DNA of 13,676 bases. It comes from Desulfovibrio sp. (GTDB lineage: Bacteria > Desulfobacterota > Desulfovibrionia > Desulfovibrionales > Desulfovibrionaceae). Shown in pieces: positions 5,131 to 13,095 of the stretch. Each line of letters opens with the position of its first letter. Positions within the stretch are counted from its first letter, which is position 1. The translations under genes were made by a program, and so were the position numbers. Location of the stretch: NCBI GenBank assembly GCA_020217165.1, contig JAIWOE010000100.1:1-13676 (forward strand), written 5' to 3'. Below the pieces are notes generated by a model. That model had not been told where the DNA came from and did not search any database. It worked only from the letters and a program-made list of their open reading frames with translations.

Positions 5131-6655
5131 GGCGGAAGGTCATCCTTTCCAGAAAAAGCTGTTGAAATGCAGGGAGCTCCGCCAGATTTCGCACCTGGAT
5201 ACGCGCCGACGCCGCCTGGAGCCACTCCCTGGCGGCTGCATCTTGGCACAAGAGGGCCGCGCCTTCCAGGGAAGAATTGCCGACGGCCTGCACCACCCCC
5301 GGCCGCTGGGTGACGGTGGCCGGCAACCAGCCCGTGCCCTCCAGGACGCCACAATCCAGGTGCCGGCCCAGGGCGCCGGCCAGGCAGACGGCGGCCAGGT
5401 CGGTCCAGCGCAGGCCGGCATCCTGCAGCAGCACGGTGGTGGCGGCGTTGCAGGCGGCCTTGACCTTGAGGAGCTGTTCGATGTCCGTGGCCGTAAGGCG
5501 GACACTGCCGAATTCATCCAGGCAGAACACGGGCTCCCCCCGCAGGACGCAGACATCCTCCAGAAGCCGTTCGGCCAGGGGGTGGCGGGCATCCTTGCTG
5601 AAGCGCCCGTCCTCGGCGAGCACCCCGGCCTGCAGCAGCACGTGCACCAGTCCCAGGGCGCCGGTGCCGGAGAGGGCCTCGGGCTGGGCCAGGGGGCGGC
5701 CCTGCCAATCGAACCACTGGAGCCCGTGGGGGGTCAGGCGCACGGCGGTGGCCACGCCTGGGCCGGCCAGTCGGCCACAGGTGAGCCCCACGCCCTCCAG
5801 GGCCGGGCCCATGGCCACGCTGGTGGCCAGGAAGGTCTGCTCATCCAGGGCGAGGATGCATTCGCCGTTGGTGCCGAGATCCATCAGCAAAAAGGGAACG
5901 GGCGTGCGCCGGGTCCGCACCAGCCAGGCCAGGCCGGCGGTGAGGTCCGCCCCCAGGAACGGGCCGGCCAGGGGGGGGATGTAGACCGGCGGCAGGCCGG
6001 GCAGGCGCTCCTCGCGGCCGCCGGTATGGTCCAGGTGATAGGGGGCGGTGGCCAGGCCGGCGGTGTCTTGTCCCAGGAGCAGGGTGGTCATGACGGTGTT
6101 GCCGGCCACGCACATGCGGCTGGGTCGCAGGCCGTGCAGGGCGGCGTCGCGCAGGAGGGTCCGCAGGAACTCCAGGGGCAGCTGCCGCAGGCGGGCGGCG
6201 CAGCGGGGGTCGGCGGCGCAGGCCAGGCGGCTCATGACCTCCGCGCCCATGACCCCCTGGGGATTGAGGCTGCGGCCGTGGGCCAGCACGTGGCCGTCGG
6301 TCACAAGCCGCCAATCCAGGGTGGTGGTGCCCAGATCCAGGGCCAGGCAGCAGGGGATGGGGTCGGGCGGTGCGGGGGAGAGCTCCCAGACGACCTCGCC
6401 CAGGTCCAGGGCCTTGGGGATGTCCAGCTCCCGAACCGACACCTGCGCATGGGGATGCCGGCAGGCCAACCGCCAGCCGTCGGCGAGTTCCTTGTCGGAA
6501 AACACTTGTGTGTCCGCCGGGACCGGCGCGGGAGGATCGGTCCGAAACCGCACCCGGCAGCGGCCGCAGCGGCCCAGGCCATTGCACAGGGAGCGCGGCG
6601 GGCCGTCTTCCTCATGGAAGAGCCGGGCCAGCAGGGTGTCGGAGGAGTGGCGCAT
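5111..6655 (-). CDS. 2Fe-2S ferredoxin/ASKHA (DUF4445, RACo-like) corrinoid activation protein
   Basis: Proteins of this type couple ATP hydrolysis to reduction of a corrinoid cofactor, reactivating Co(II) in methyltransferase systems. Counting from the chosen ATG (514 residues), the N-terminus has ferredoxin cysteines C24, C30, C33 (LCNGLGRCGRC) and C65 (CRHP). An ASKHA nucleotide-binding segment, ALDLGTTTLDW, is at about 105-115, followed further on by VAGNTVMT, a second phosphate motif MDLGTNGE, and AGALGRHLDCG near the C-terminus. ATG at 6655 is chosen because GAGGAG (6673-6668) lies upstream with a longish 12-base spacing; an in-frame GTG at 6706 would add 17 residues and overlap the transporter, but has no ribosome binding site. 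The ferredoxin part is shorter than in Carboxydothermus RACo. No corrinoid protein or methyltransferase is nearby, so the client is unknown. By family knowledge a B12-dependent methionine synthase lacking its own activation domain is one candidate. Confidence 0.85.
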   Translation of the reverse strand: MRHSSDTLLARLFHEEDGPPRSLCNGLGRCGRCRVRFRTDPPAPVPADTQVFSDKELADGWRLACRHPHAQVSVRELDIPKALDLGEVVWELSPAPPDPIPCCLALDLGTTTLDWRLVTDGHVLAHGRSLNPQGVMGAEVMSRLACAADPRCAARLRQLPLEFLRTLLRDAALHGLRPSRMCVAGNTVMTTLLLGQDTAGLATAPYHLDHTGGREERLPGLPPVYIPPLAGPFLGADLTAGLAWLVRTRRTPVPFLLMDLGTNGECILALDEQTFLATSVAMGPALEGVGLTCGRLAGPGVATAVRLTPHGLQWFDWQGRPLAQPEALSGTGALGLVHVLLQAGVLAEDGRFSKDARHPLAERLLEDVCVLRGEPVFCLDEFGSVRLTATDIEQLLKVKAACNAATTVLLQDAGLRWTDLAAVCLAGALGRHLDCGVLEGTGWLPATVTQRPGVVQAVGNSSLEGAALLCQDAAAREWLQAASARIQVRNLAELPAFQQLFLERMTFRHVFRHP

Positions 6656-6671
6656 GGCAGCCGGATGCTCC

Positions 6672-7541
6672 TCAGGCCCACAGGACCAGCACGGCGGCGC
6701 CGGCACTCATGCAGGCGGCGCCGATGAGGCGCTGGCGGATCTTGTCTTCCCGGAAGAGCATGCCCCCCAGCAGCACCCCCACCAGGCCGTTCAGGCGTTT
6801 GATGGCCACCATGTAGGCGGCGTCGATCAGCATGATGGCCCAATAATGGGAGAGGATATGCACCACCCAGATGGCTGCGACGATCATTCCCGGTTTGGCG
6901 CGGGCCGCCATCCTGGCCAGGCCGCCGGGTCGCCGCACGGCAATGATGCCCAGCACCACCAGATGATTGACCGTGAAGAACATGGCCACGGACCACAAGA
7001 TCGAGGATTTGAGGGCCAGATCCTTGCCCTGTACCGCCGCAAGGCCGAAGAGGATGGCCGCACCCAGCATGAAGCGGGGGCCCCGTTCCCGGGCCATGGC
7101 CCGGAACGGTCCCAGGACGCCGCCGCCCTGCAGGGCATCCACATTGAGCACGTAACTGCCCATGACAATCAGGATGATGCCCGAGAGGCCCAGCCAGGAG
7201 GGCAATTCCCCCAACATGAACCAAGCCGGCACCAGCATTGCCAGGGGGGTGAATGCCTGCAGGGGCAAGGTGAGGGACAGGGGCGAATCCTTGACCGCGG
7301 CGAACACCCACAGGCTGGCCAGCACGTTCACCGGCACCAGTATGGCGAACTGTGGCCAGAAGCCGGGCTTGATTTCCGGCACCTCCACCAGCACCAGCCC
7401 CAGCAACAACGCGGGCAGGCTCCACAAGAGCTGCACGCCGAGCATTTCCAGGGCATCCAGGTCGCCATACCAGCGTTTGGCCAGCGCGACCTCCAATGCA
7501 GAACTGACCGCCGTGGTCAAGGCGAGGAAAAACCAGAGCAT
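6672..7541 (-). CDS. EamA/DMT-family inner-membrane transporter
   Basis: A drug/metabolite transporter superfamily protein with about ten hydrophobic helices in two EamA-like halves, a likely exporter or permease of small metabolites. From the chosen start it has 289 residues beginning MLWFFLALTTAV. Family-typical parts are the first-half segment PLSLTLPLQAFTPLAMLVPA followed by GELPSWLG, and the second-half segment AYMVAIKRLNGLVGVLLGG followed by LFREDK. An upstream in-frame ATG at 7565 would add eight polar residues but lies within a candidate promoter. Neither start has a strong ribosome binding site. Its stop is 16 bases before the chosen start of the ASKHA gene, whose ribosome binding site overlaps the transporter's last codons, so the two are probably co-transcribed. 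Substrate cannot be told from sequence. Confidence 0.85.
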   Translation of the reverse strand: MLWFFLALTTAVSSALEVALAKRWYGDLDALEMLGVQLLWSLPALLLGLVLVEVPEIKPGFWPQFAILVPVNVLASLWVFAAVKDSPLSLTLPLQAFTPLAMLVPAWFMLGELPSWLGLSGIILIVMGSYVLNVDALQGGGVLGPFRAMARERGPRFMLGAAILFGLAAVQGKDLALKSSILWSVAMFFTVNHLVVLGIIAVRRPGGLARMAARAKPGMIVAAIWVVHILSHYWAIMLIDAAYMVAIKRLNGLVGVLLGGMLFREDKIRQRLIGAACMSAGAAVLVLWA

Positions 7542-7547
7542 CGGCGC

Positions 7548-7575
7548 ACCATACGCGCACGGCATGCCGCGTCAA
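7548..7575 (-). promoter_or_regulatory. Candidate promoter for the EamA transporter gene
   Basis: On the minus strand TTGACG (7575-7570) and TATGGT (7553-7548) are separated by 16 bases; each matches the sigma70 consensus at four or five positions. The predicted start point, about seven bases downstream, falls almost on the ATG at 7541, so the transcript would have little or no leader. The gene could equally be reached by read-through from the hsp20 pair, whose end is 81 bases upstream with no clear terminator between. Confidence 0.35.
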
Positions 7576-7622
7576 GGGGCAGGGAGGGGCCGCACCCGGA
7601 ACCCGCCAAGGGGGACCGGGGA

Positions 7623-8033
7623 TCAGCCGCGAAGGATCTCGATGCGGGTGGTGGCCCGCTGGGAGCGGGGCAGGTACACGTCCACCACGCCGTTGAACAC
7701 CGTGGCCTTGATGCGCTCGCGGTCCACATCGTCGGAAATGGTGAAGGACGCGCGGTACTCGCCGCCGCCAAACTCCATGTGGGCCAAGGTCTTGCCTCCG
7801 CGCATGGCCTTGTCCAGGTCGAACCGGGTGTGGGCCACAATGGTCAGCTCGTTGCCGTCCAGGGCAATGCGCAGGCTGTGCTTGTCCATGCCGGGCATGT
7901 CCAGGAACAGATGAAATCCATCCGCCTGTTCGATGATGTCCGTTTCTGGAACCAGGCTCCGCAGCTCCCGGGAGGACGCATCATGGTGAAGACGGTGGGT
8001 GGGCATGCCGGAAGGGGGGGTGTTGACGGCCAT
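7623..8033 (-). CDS. Small heat shock protein (Hsp20/alpha-crystallin), second of a pair
   Basis: A 136-residue ATP-independent holdase chaperone of the cytoplasm. The alpha-crystallin domain spans about 30-122, with the family motif in the form IKATVFNGVVDVYLP (108-122), and a C-terminal I-x-I element (IEI, 131-133) for oligomer assembly. The ATG at 8033 is chosen because AGGAG lies nine bases upstream; the frame is open further 5' but that stretch is a low-complexity shadow of the neighbouring gene. It starts 19 bases after the upstream hsp20 ends, so the two are an operon. The N-terminal arm is short and polar, unlike the hydrophobic arm of its partner, so they are distinct paralogues rather than a recent duplication. 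Confidence 0.93.
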   Translation of the reverse strand: MAVNTPPSGMPTHRLHHDASSRELRSLVPETDIIEQADGFHLFLDMPGMDKHSLRIALDGNELTIVAHTRFDLDKAMRGGKTLAHMEFGGGEYRASFTISDDVDRERIKATVFNGVVDVYLPRSQRATTRIEILRG

Positions 8034-8052
8034 GGCGTCTCGCTCCTGGGCG

Positions 8053-8466
8053 TTAGGGCGTGGCGATGGTGATGGTGCGCGGGGCGGCCGGGGCTGCCTT
8101 GGGCAGGACGATGGCCAGGATGCCGTCCTTGAGGGTGGCCTTGATGTTGTCCTGGTCGATGGGGGCATGGATGGTGGCCACCCGCTGGAAGGGGCCGCAG
8201 GGCCGCTCCTGGCGGTAGTAACGCCCCTGCACGGGTTTACGCTCGCCCCGGATGGTCAGGGTGTCTCCGGCGAGGATCAGTTCCACCTCCTCCAGGGCCA
8301 CCCCGGGGAGCCGGCAATGGACGTATATGGCGGCCTCGTCATGGCTGATGTTGAGCAGGGGAAACACGGGCTGGGCCGGCCAGTTGCCAGCCATGGGCCA
8401 GCGCCTGTCAAACAGGCCCTCCAACCGTGGATGGCCGGCGAAAAAGGGGCTGAAGTCGATGACCAT
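8053..8466 (-). CDS. Small heat shock protein (Hsp20/alpha-crystallin), first of a pair
   Basis: A 137-residue small heat shock protein. The N-terminal arm MVIDFSPFFAGHPRLEGLFD is aromatic, typical of substrate binding. The alpha-crystallin domain spans about 36-123 and contains YYRQERPCGPFQRVATI (83-99), the class-A like R-x-x-G-x-F-x-R core, and IKATLKDGILAIVLPK (108-123). The C-terminal ITI (132-134) is the oligomerisation tag. ATG at 8466 is preceded by GGAG eight bases upstream; the longer open frame to 8517 is not supported. A good promoter lies about 60 bases upstream. Together with the following paralogue it would form a stress-induced chaperone pair. Confidence 0.94.
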   Translation of the reverse strand: MVIDFSPFFAGHPRLEGLFDRRWPMAGNWPAQPVFPLLNISHDEAAIYVHCRLPGVALEEVELILAGDTLTIRGERKPVQGRYYRQERPCGPFQRVATIHAPIDQDNIKATLKDGILAIVLPKAAPAAPRTITIATP

Positions 8467-8526
8467 GGGCAATGCTCCGCGGCAGACCAGTGGCAAAAGG
8501 GCGCGCCAGGGGCGCAATCGTGTTTG

Positions 8527-8554
8527 ATAGTAACAATGTCGGCGGGGCAGTCAA
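8527..8554 (-). promoter_or_regulatory. Sigma70-type promoter for the hsp20 pair
   Basis: On the minus strand TTGACT (8554-8549) and TACTAT (8532-8527) are spaced by 16 bases, each matching consensus at five of six positions. The start point would be near 8520, giving a leader of about 54 bases. No sigma32-type CTTGAA/CCCCAT pair is present. The leader contains a short GC-rich hairpin (GCGCC/GGCGC, 8503-8515). Confidence 0.6.
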
Positions 8555-8671
8555 TGGGGCACAGTGTGGCGCTGCCTGCCATCGTCAAAATGTGACCGCT
8601 TTTTCACGGGCAGACGGTTTACACGGCCAGGGAAAACACGATAAGCTTTAGGTGAATTCTGCAGTGTAGGA

Positions 8672-8700
8672 TTCGAACATCCAAAAAGGACCGGTATGAT
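8672..8700 (+). promoter_or_regulatory. Candidate promoter for the V-type ATPase operon
   Basis: TATGAT at 8695-8700 matches the -10 consensus at five of six positions. A poor -35, TTCGAA at 8672-8677, lies 17 bases upstream. Transcription would begin near 8707, about 38 bases before the first gene. A weaker alternative is TTTACA at 8618-8623 with TAAGCT at 8642-8647. The rest of 8467-8744 shows no gene, only the divergent promoters. Confidence 0.4.
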
Positions 8701-8744
8701 CCGACGCAAGACGCGCCGTCACCACGCGCGCCGCTGGGGGAACA

Positions 8745-9389
8745 ATGGCTGATGCAATGGCTGCGCTGCTGGAGCGCATTCGCACCGAGGCGGTGGACAA
8801 GGGCCGCAGCGAGGCCGAGACCCTGGTGCAGGCGGCCAAAGACCAGGCCAGGGCCATCCGGGCCCGGGCCGAGGAAGAGGCCGAGGCCCTGCGTCAGGCC
8901 GCCCGGGAAGACGCCGAACGCTGGCGCCGGCAGTCTGAACAGGCCCTGCGCCACGCGGCCCGCGACCTACTGCTGACCCTCCGGGCGTCCATCCAGGAGC
9001 TCTTCGTCACCGTGGTGGAAGAGGAAGTGGAACGAACCCTGGACCGCGATGTCCTGGTTCGCATGCTGGAGCGGGTGGCGGGGTACTGCGCCGGCTCGCC
9101 CCGGGAGAACGAGCTGTCCATCATCCTGTCTCCCAAGGACAAGGAAGCCCTGGCTGGCTTCTTCCTGCGCAAGTTCCGGGAAGAATTGATGCAGGGGGTG
9201 GAGATTCGCGCCGATGCGGACATCCTGAAGGGCTTTCGCCTGGGGGCCCGTGATGGGCACATGTACATCGATTTCACCAGCCAGGCCATCGCCGAAAGCC
9301 TGGCCCAGTTGGTGCGCCCGGCCCTGGCAGAACATCTGGCCGCGGCGGCGCAGGAAATCGGCAACGGACATTCGGGGGGAAACCGGTAG
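8745..9389 (+). CDS. V/A-type ATPase subunit E
   Basis: Peripheral stalk subunit that links the catalytic head to the membrane sector. The 214-residue protein has a long charged, Ala/Glu/Arg-rich coiled coil over about residues 5-75, with no membrane segment, then a globular domain about 80-200 that includes ILSPKDKEAL and a GHMYIDFTSQAI segment (171-182), in keeping with subunit E. GGGGGAA at 8736-8742 serves as ribosome binding site for the ATG at 8745. It is the first gene of the operon; its stop TAG shares a base with the GTG start of the next gene. Confidence 0.85.
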   Translation: MADAMAALLERIRTEAVDKGRSEAETLVQAAKDQARAIRARAEEEAEALRQAAREDAERWRRQSEQALRHAARDLLLTLRASIQELFVTVVEEEVERTLDRDVLVRMLERVAGYCAGSPRENELSIILSPKDKEALAGFFLRKFREELMQGVEIRADADILKGFRLGARDGHMYIDFTSQAIAESLAQLVRPALAEHLAAAAQEIGNGHSGGNR

Positions 9390-9985
9390 TGGCTGCGTAT
9401 TATTATCTGGTGTCCAGTCTGCCCACCGTCAGCCTGCGCGAACCCGGGGGGGTGCCGCCCCTGGGGCAGGATGAATTCATTGGCGCATGCCTGGCCCATG
9501 TGCCCGAAGACCTGCTGCTGGACCTGCAGGCCGTGCTGGAAGGCGCCCTGGAGGAGGCCGAACACCCCGCCGCCAGGGCCTATGCGAATTTTGAGGCCCA
9601 GCTGGGCAACGCCGTGCAGCGCCGGCGGGCCGGCCTGCGCCAGGTGGATTCGCCCCTGCAGCTCCAGGACCACGAGGGCTGGTCCGTGGCCCTGGAACAT
9701 GCCGTGGAGCAGGCCTTCACCGCGCCGGACCCCCTGGCCCGGGAAATGGCCCTGGACAAGATCCGCGAACAGTTTTTGGACGAACTCGCCACCACAAGCC
9801 CCTTTGGCGAAGCCTTCCTCGTCGCCTATGCCGGCCGGCTCCGCCTGGCCCTGCGCTGGGCCCAATGGGATGCAGCCGAAGGCCGGCAGAAGCTGGAAGC
9901 CCTGGGCCGCCTGGGGTTGGATGCCCTGGATCATCTGGCGTCAGAGGGCGGGCAATCGCGGCAGGAGCAGTCCTTCATCCACTAG
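9389..9985 (+). CDS. DUF2764 protein of V-type ATPase operons, probable subunit C-like component
   Basis: A 198-residue soluble protein beginning AAYYYLVSSLP, the hallmark of the DUF2764 family that sits between ATPase subunits E and A in chlamydial, spirochaetal and Bacteroidetes operons. The rest is mostly helical and acidic, without cysteine-rich or membrane segments. GTG at 9389 overlaps the preceding TAG by one base, and GGGGGGA at 9374-9380 lies eight bases upstream, so translation is coupled to subunit E. No canonical subunit C (the socket between rotor and membrane ring) is present in the visible operon; position and helical character suggest this protein takes that role. That function is inference. 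Confidence 0.78.
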   Translation: MAAYYYLVSSLPTVSLREPGGVPPLGQDEFIGACLAHVPEDLLLDLQAVLEGALEEAEHPAARAYANFEAQLGNAVQRRRAGLRQVDSPLQLQDHEGWSVALEHAVEQAFTAPDPLAREMALDKIREQFLDELATTSPFGEAFLVAYAGRLRLALRWAQWDAAEGRQKLEALGRLGLDALDHLASEGGQSRQEQSFIH

Positions 9986-10032
9986 CCCGCGCCGGTGGGA
10001 GGGCAAAACCCCGCAGGCAGGATACGACATTC

Positions 10033-11784
10033 ATGCAGCATTCAGATAATATCGGCCGCATCATGGGTGTGGGCGGCAATCTCGTCACCGTGGAATTCGA
10101 TCTGCCCGTGGTGCAGAACGAGGTGGCCTACGTCCGCCTGGAAGAACAGGGTCGCCACGTGGGCCTCAAGGCAGAGGTCATCCGCGTGCGCGGTCGCTAT
10201 GCCGACGTGCAGGTCTTTGAACCCACCCATGGCTTGTGTGTGGGGGATAAAGTTGCCTTTACCGGAGAACTCCTTTCGGTGGAGCTGGGCCCGGGCCTGC
10301 TGGGGCAGGTGTTCGACGGGCTGCAGAATCCCCTGGATGCCATTGCCGCGGAGCACGGCTTCTTCCTGGCCCGGGGCAGCTACTACCGGCCCCTGGATGC
10401 CCAACGCCGCTGGGACTTCACCCCCTGCGCCCGTCCCGGGGAACGCTTGCGGGCCGGCATGCCCGTGGGCCATGTGCCCGAGGCCATCTTTCGGCATGCC
10501 ATCATGGTCCCCTATGGCCTCAAAGGCTGGTGCACCCTGGTCTCCCTGGTGGAGGAAGGCGCCTACACCATCGATGAGGTGGTGGCCGTGGTCCTGGATG
10601 AAGACCGTCGCGAGCACGAAATCCGCCTCACCCAACACTGGCCGGTGAAGATCCCCATCACCGCCTACGCTGAACGCCTGCGGCCCACCCAGCCCATGAC
10701 CACCAAGATTCGCATCATCGATACATATAATCCCGTGGCCCTGGGCGGTGTGTATTGCATCCCCGGCCCCTTTGGCGCGGGCAAGACCGTACTGCAGCAG
10801 ATCACTTCCCGCCATGCGGATGTGGATGTGGTGGTGGTGGCTGCCTGCGGCGAGCGCGCCGGCGAAGTGGTGGAGACCATCCGTACCTTTCCCGAGCTGG
10901 AGGACCCCCGCACCGGCCGTTCCCTCATGGAGCGGACCATCATCATCTGCAACACCTCCTCCATGCCCGTGGCCTCGCGGGAAGCCAGCGTGTACACCGC
11001 CGTGACCCTGGCGGAACACTACCGGCAAATGGGCCTCAAGGTGCTCCTGCTGGCGGATTCCACCTCCCGCTGGGCCCAGGCCCTGCGGGAAATGAGCGGC
11101 CGGCTGGAGGAGATTCCCGGGGAGGAGGCCTTCCCGGCGTATCTGGAATCCGTGGTGGCCGCGTTTTACGAGCGCGGCGGCGTGATGCGCCTGCACACCG
11201 GAGAGACGGGCTCCGTGACCATCGGCGGCACCGTGAGCCCGGCCGGCGGCAACTTTGAGGAACCCGTGACCCAGGCCACCCTCAAGGTGGTGGGCGCTTT
11301 CCTGGGCCTTTCCCGCGCCCGGTCCGATGCCAGGCGCTACCCGGCCATCGATCCCCTGGACTCCTGGAGCCATTACGACGGTGTGGTGGACCCCGCCCAG
11401 GTGGCCGAAGCCCGTCGGCTCCTGGCCCAGGGCTTCGAAGTGAAGCAGATGATGCAGGTGGTGGGGGACGAAGGCACGTCCCTGGAGGACTATTTCTTGT
11501 ATCTGAAAGCGGAATTCCTGGACGCCGTGTACCTGCAGCAGGATGCCTTTGATCCCGTGGACGGCGCCACCGACGCCGACCGCCAGCGCCGGGTGTTCGG
11601 GCTGGTGTCCGAGATCCTGGCCATGGATTTCACCATGCAGGACAAGGACGCGGCCAAGCGCTTTTTCCTGGCCCTGACCCAGACCTTCCTGGACTTCAAC
11701 CGCATTCCCATGGATGACGAGAAGTTCGAGGACATGGAACGCAGCATCCGGACGCGGTGCAAGGAGGCGGCCAGGGATGCATAG
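10033..11784 (+). CDS. V/A-type ATPase catalytic subunit A
   Basis: Catalytic ATP-binding subunit of the rotary ATPase head. The 583-residue product has a Walker A loop GPFGAGKT at 245-252 (Lys251), the CGERAGEV segment (272-279) with the catalytic Glu274 region, and [20 protein letters not shown] (339-358). [16 protein letters not shown] follows, of the type in chlamydial and spirochaetal A subunits. The non-homologous insert expected in A subunits lies about 115-190. The frame is open back to 9865, but ATG at 10033 matches the family N-terminus ([15 protein letters not shown]). It starts 47 bases after the DUF2764 gene and overlaps subunit B by 8 nt. Whether the complex works as ATP synthase or ion pump, and with H+ or Na+, cannot be told without the membrane ring. 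Confidence 0.96.
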   Translation: MQHSDNIGRIMGVGGNLVTVEFDLPVVQNEVAYVRLEEQGRHVGLKAEVIRVRGRYADVQVFEPTHGLCVGDKVAFTGELLSVELGPGLLGQVFDGLQNPLDAIAAEHGFFLARGSYYRPLDAQRRWDFTPCARPGERLRAGMPVGHVPEAIFRHAIMVPYGLKGWCTLVSLVEEGAYTIDEVVAVVLDEDRREHEIRLTQHWPVKIPITAYAERLRPTQPMTTKIRIIDTYNPVALGGVYCIPGPFGAGKTVLQQITSRHADVDVVVVAACGERAGEVVETIRTFPELEDPRTGRSLMERTIIICNTSSMPVASREASVYTAVTLAEHYRQMGLKVLLLADSTSRWAQALREMSGRLEEIPGEEAFPAYLESVVAAFYERGGVMRLHTGETGSVTIGGTVSPAGGNFEEPVTQATLKVVGAFLGLSRARSDARRYPAIDPLDSWSHYDGVVDPAQVAEARRLLAQGFEVKQMMQVVGDEGTSLEDYFLYLKAEFLDAVYLQQDAFDPVDGATDADRQRRVFGLVSEILAMDFTMQDKDAAKRFFLALTQTFLDFNRIPMDDEKFEDMERSIRTRCKEAARDA

Positions 11785-13069
11785 AATCTTCCACCGCATC
11801 GAGCAGATCGCCGGCAACGTCATCATGGTTCAGGCCGACGATGTGGCCTACGGCGAGCTGGCCGAGGTCTCTTCCCCCAAGAACTCCTCCCTGGCCCAGG
11901 TGATTCGCCTGGAGCGCGGCCGGGTGTATCTGCAGGTCTTTGGCGGGGGGCGGGGGGTGGCCACCAACGCCAAGATCCGCTTCCTGGGCCATGGCGTGCG
12001 CATGCATTTTTCCGACAGCCTCCTGGGGCGCATCTTCACCGGCGGCGGCCTGCCGCGAGACAAAGGACCAGCCCTGACGGACGCCCTCATCGAGGTGGCC
12101 GGCCCGCCGGTCAATCCCGTCAAGCGCGTGGTGCCCACCCGCATGGTGCGCACGGGCATCCCCATGATCGACGTCTTCAACACCCTGGTGGAATCGCAAA
12201 AGCTGCCCATTTTCTCCTCGGCTGGGGAGCCTTACAACCTGCTGCTGGCGCGCATCGCCATGCAGGCGGAGGTGGATGTCATCGTGCTGGCGGGCATGGG
12301 CCTCAAGCATGACGACTACCTCTTCTTCCGGGACATGCTGGAGGAACACGGCGCTCTTTCCCGGGCCGTGCTGTTCATCCACACCGCGGCCGATCCCACG
12401 GTGGAATGCCTGCTGGCGCCAGACATTGCCCTGGCCGTGGCCGAGGCCTTTGCCCTCAAAGGCCGCCGCGTGCTCTGCCTGCTGACGGACATGACCAACT
12501 TTTGCGATGCCCTCAAGGAAATTGCCAATACCATGGAGCAGATCCCCTCCACCCGCGGCTACCCGGGCGATCTGTATTCCCAGTTGGCCTCGCGCTACGA
12601 AAAGGCCGTGGACTTCCACGGCGCAGGCTCCCTCACCGTGCTCACCGTAACCACCATGCCCGGGGACGACGTGACCCATCCCGTGCCGGACAACACCGGC
12701 TACATCACCGAGGGCCAGTTCTACCTCAAGGGCGGACGCATCGAGCCCTTCGGCTCCCTCTCGCGGCTCAAGCAGCTGGTCAACGACAAGACCCGCAAGG
12801 ACCATCGCACGGTGATGAACGTGATGATCCAGCTGTATGCCGAGGCCCGGGAGGCCAAGGAAAAGCAGGCCATGGGCTTCCGCATGAATGCCTGGGACCG
12901 CAAACTCCTCACCTACGCGCGCCTGTTTGAAACGGAGATGATGGACCTTTCCGTCAACCTGCCCCTGGAAGACGCCCTGGATCGTGGCTGGAGCATCCTG
13001 GCCCGCAGCTTCGATCGGCAGGAAACGGCCATCCCCTCCGCCCTGATCGAGGAATTCTGGCCAGCCTGA
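11777..13069 (+). CDS. V/A-type ATPase non-catalytic subunit B
   Basis: Regulatory nucleotide-binding partner of subunit A in the hexameric head. The 430-residue product lacks a true P-loop; the equivalent site reads SSAGEPYN at 147-154, as expected for B. Other family segments are [15 protein letters not shown] (84-98), [15 protein letters not shown] (236-250), [20 protein letters not shown] (256-275) and the [13 protein letters not shown] stretch. The start at 11777 is set by AAGGAGG at 11761-11767, nine bases upstream and inside the 3' end of the A gene, with an 8-nt overlap that implies coupled translation and similar A and B dosage. The length is close to the 430-440 residue B subunits of spirochaetes and chlamydiae. 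Confidence 0.96.
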   Translation: MHRIFHRIEQIAGNVIMVQADDVAYGELAEVSSPKNSSLAQVIRLERGRVYLQVFGGGRGVATNAKIRFLGHGVRMHFSDSLLGRIFTGGGLPRDKGPALTDALIEVAGPPVNPVKRVVPTRMVRTGIPMIDVFNTLVESQKLPIFSSAGEPYNLLLARIAMQAEVDVIVLAGMGLKHDDYLFFRDMLEEHGALSRAVLFIHTAADPTVECLLAPDIALAVAEAFALKGRRVLCLLTDMTNFCDALKEIANTMEQIPSTRGYPGDLYSQLASRYEKAVDFHGAGSLTVLTVTTMPGDDVTHPVPDNTGYITEGQFYLKGGRIEPFGSLSRLKQLVNDKTRKDHRTVMNVMIQLYAEAREAKEKQAMGFRMNAWDRKLLTYARLFETEMMDLSVNLPLEDALDRGWSILARSFDRQETAIPSALIEEFWPA

Positions 13070-13095
13070 CCGGCGGCTGCTGAAGGAGGGCAGGC

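Noticed and set aside
7576..7622. Terminator between hsp20 and the EamA gene
   Set aside because: The stretch is GC-rich with runs of G and C, but I see no stable hairpin followed by a T-tract on the minus strand.
5075..8072. Very long plus-strand open frames (550 and 674 codons) opposite the ASKHA, transporter and hsp20 genes
   Set aside because: They are antisense shadows in GC-rich DNA: low-complexity Gly/Gln/Arg/His-rich translations, no family motifs, no ribosome binding sites, and they run across several well-supported genes.
8591..8608. CRP/HcpR-like site TGTGA...TCAC upstream of the ATPase operon
   Set aside because: The half-sites are eight bases apart where the known motif has six, and the right half is incomplete.
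8655..8690. tRNA T-arm-like sequence GTTCGAATCC on the minus strand, a possible tRNA remnant or attachment site
   Set aside because: The flanking stem has two mismatches in five pairs, no acceptor, D-arm or anticodon arm can be drawn around it, and no integrase gene is nearby.
9865..10032. Upstream extension of the ATPase A subunit frame
   Set aside because: It overlaps the DUF2764 gene in another frame and has low-complexity Gly/Pro/Arg sequence; the family N-terminus begins at ATG 10033.
10042..11826. 594-codon minus-strand open frame opposite ATPase subunit A
   Set aside because: Antisense shadow of a strongly supported gene; His/Gly-rich composition and no recognisable domain.
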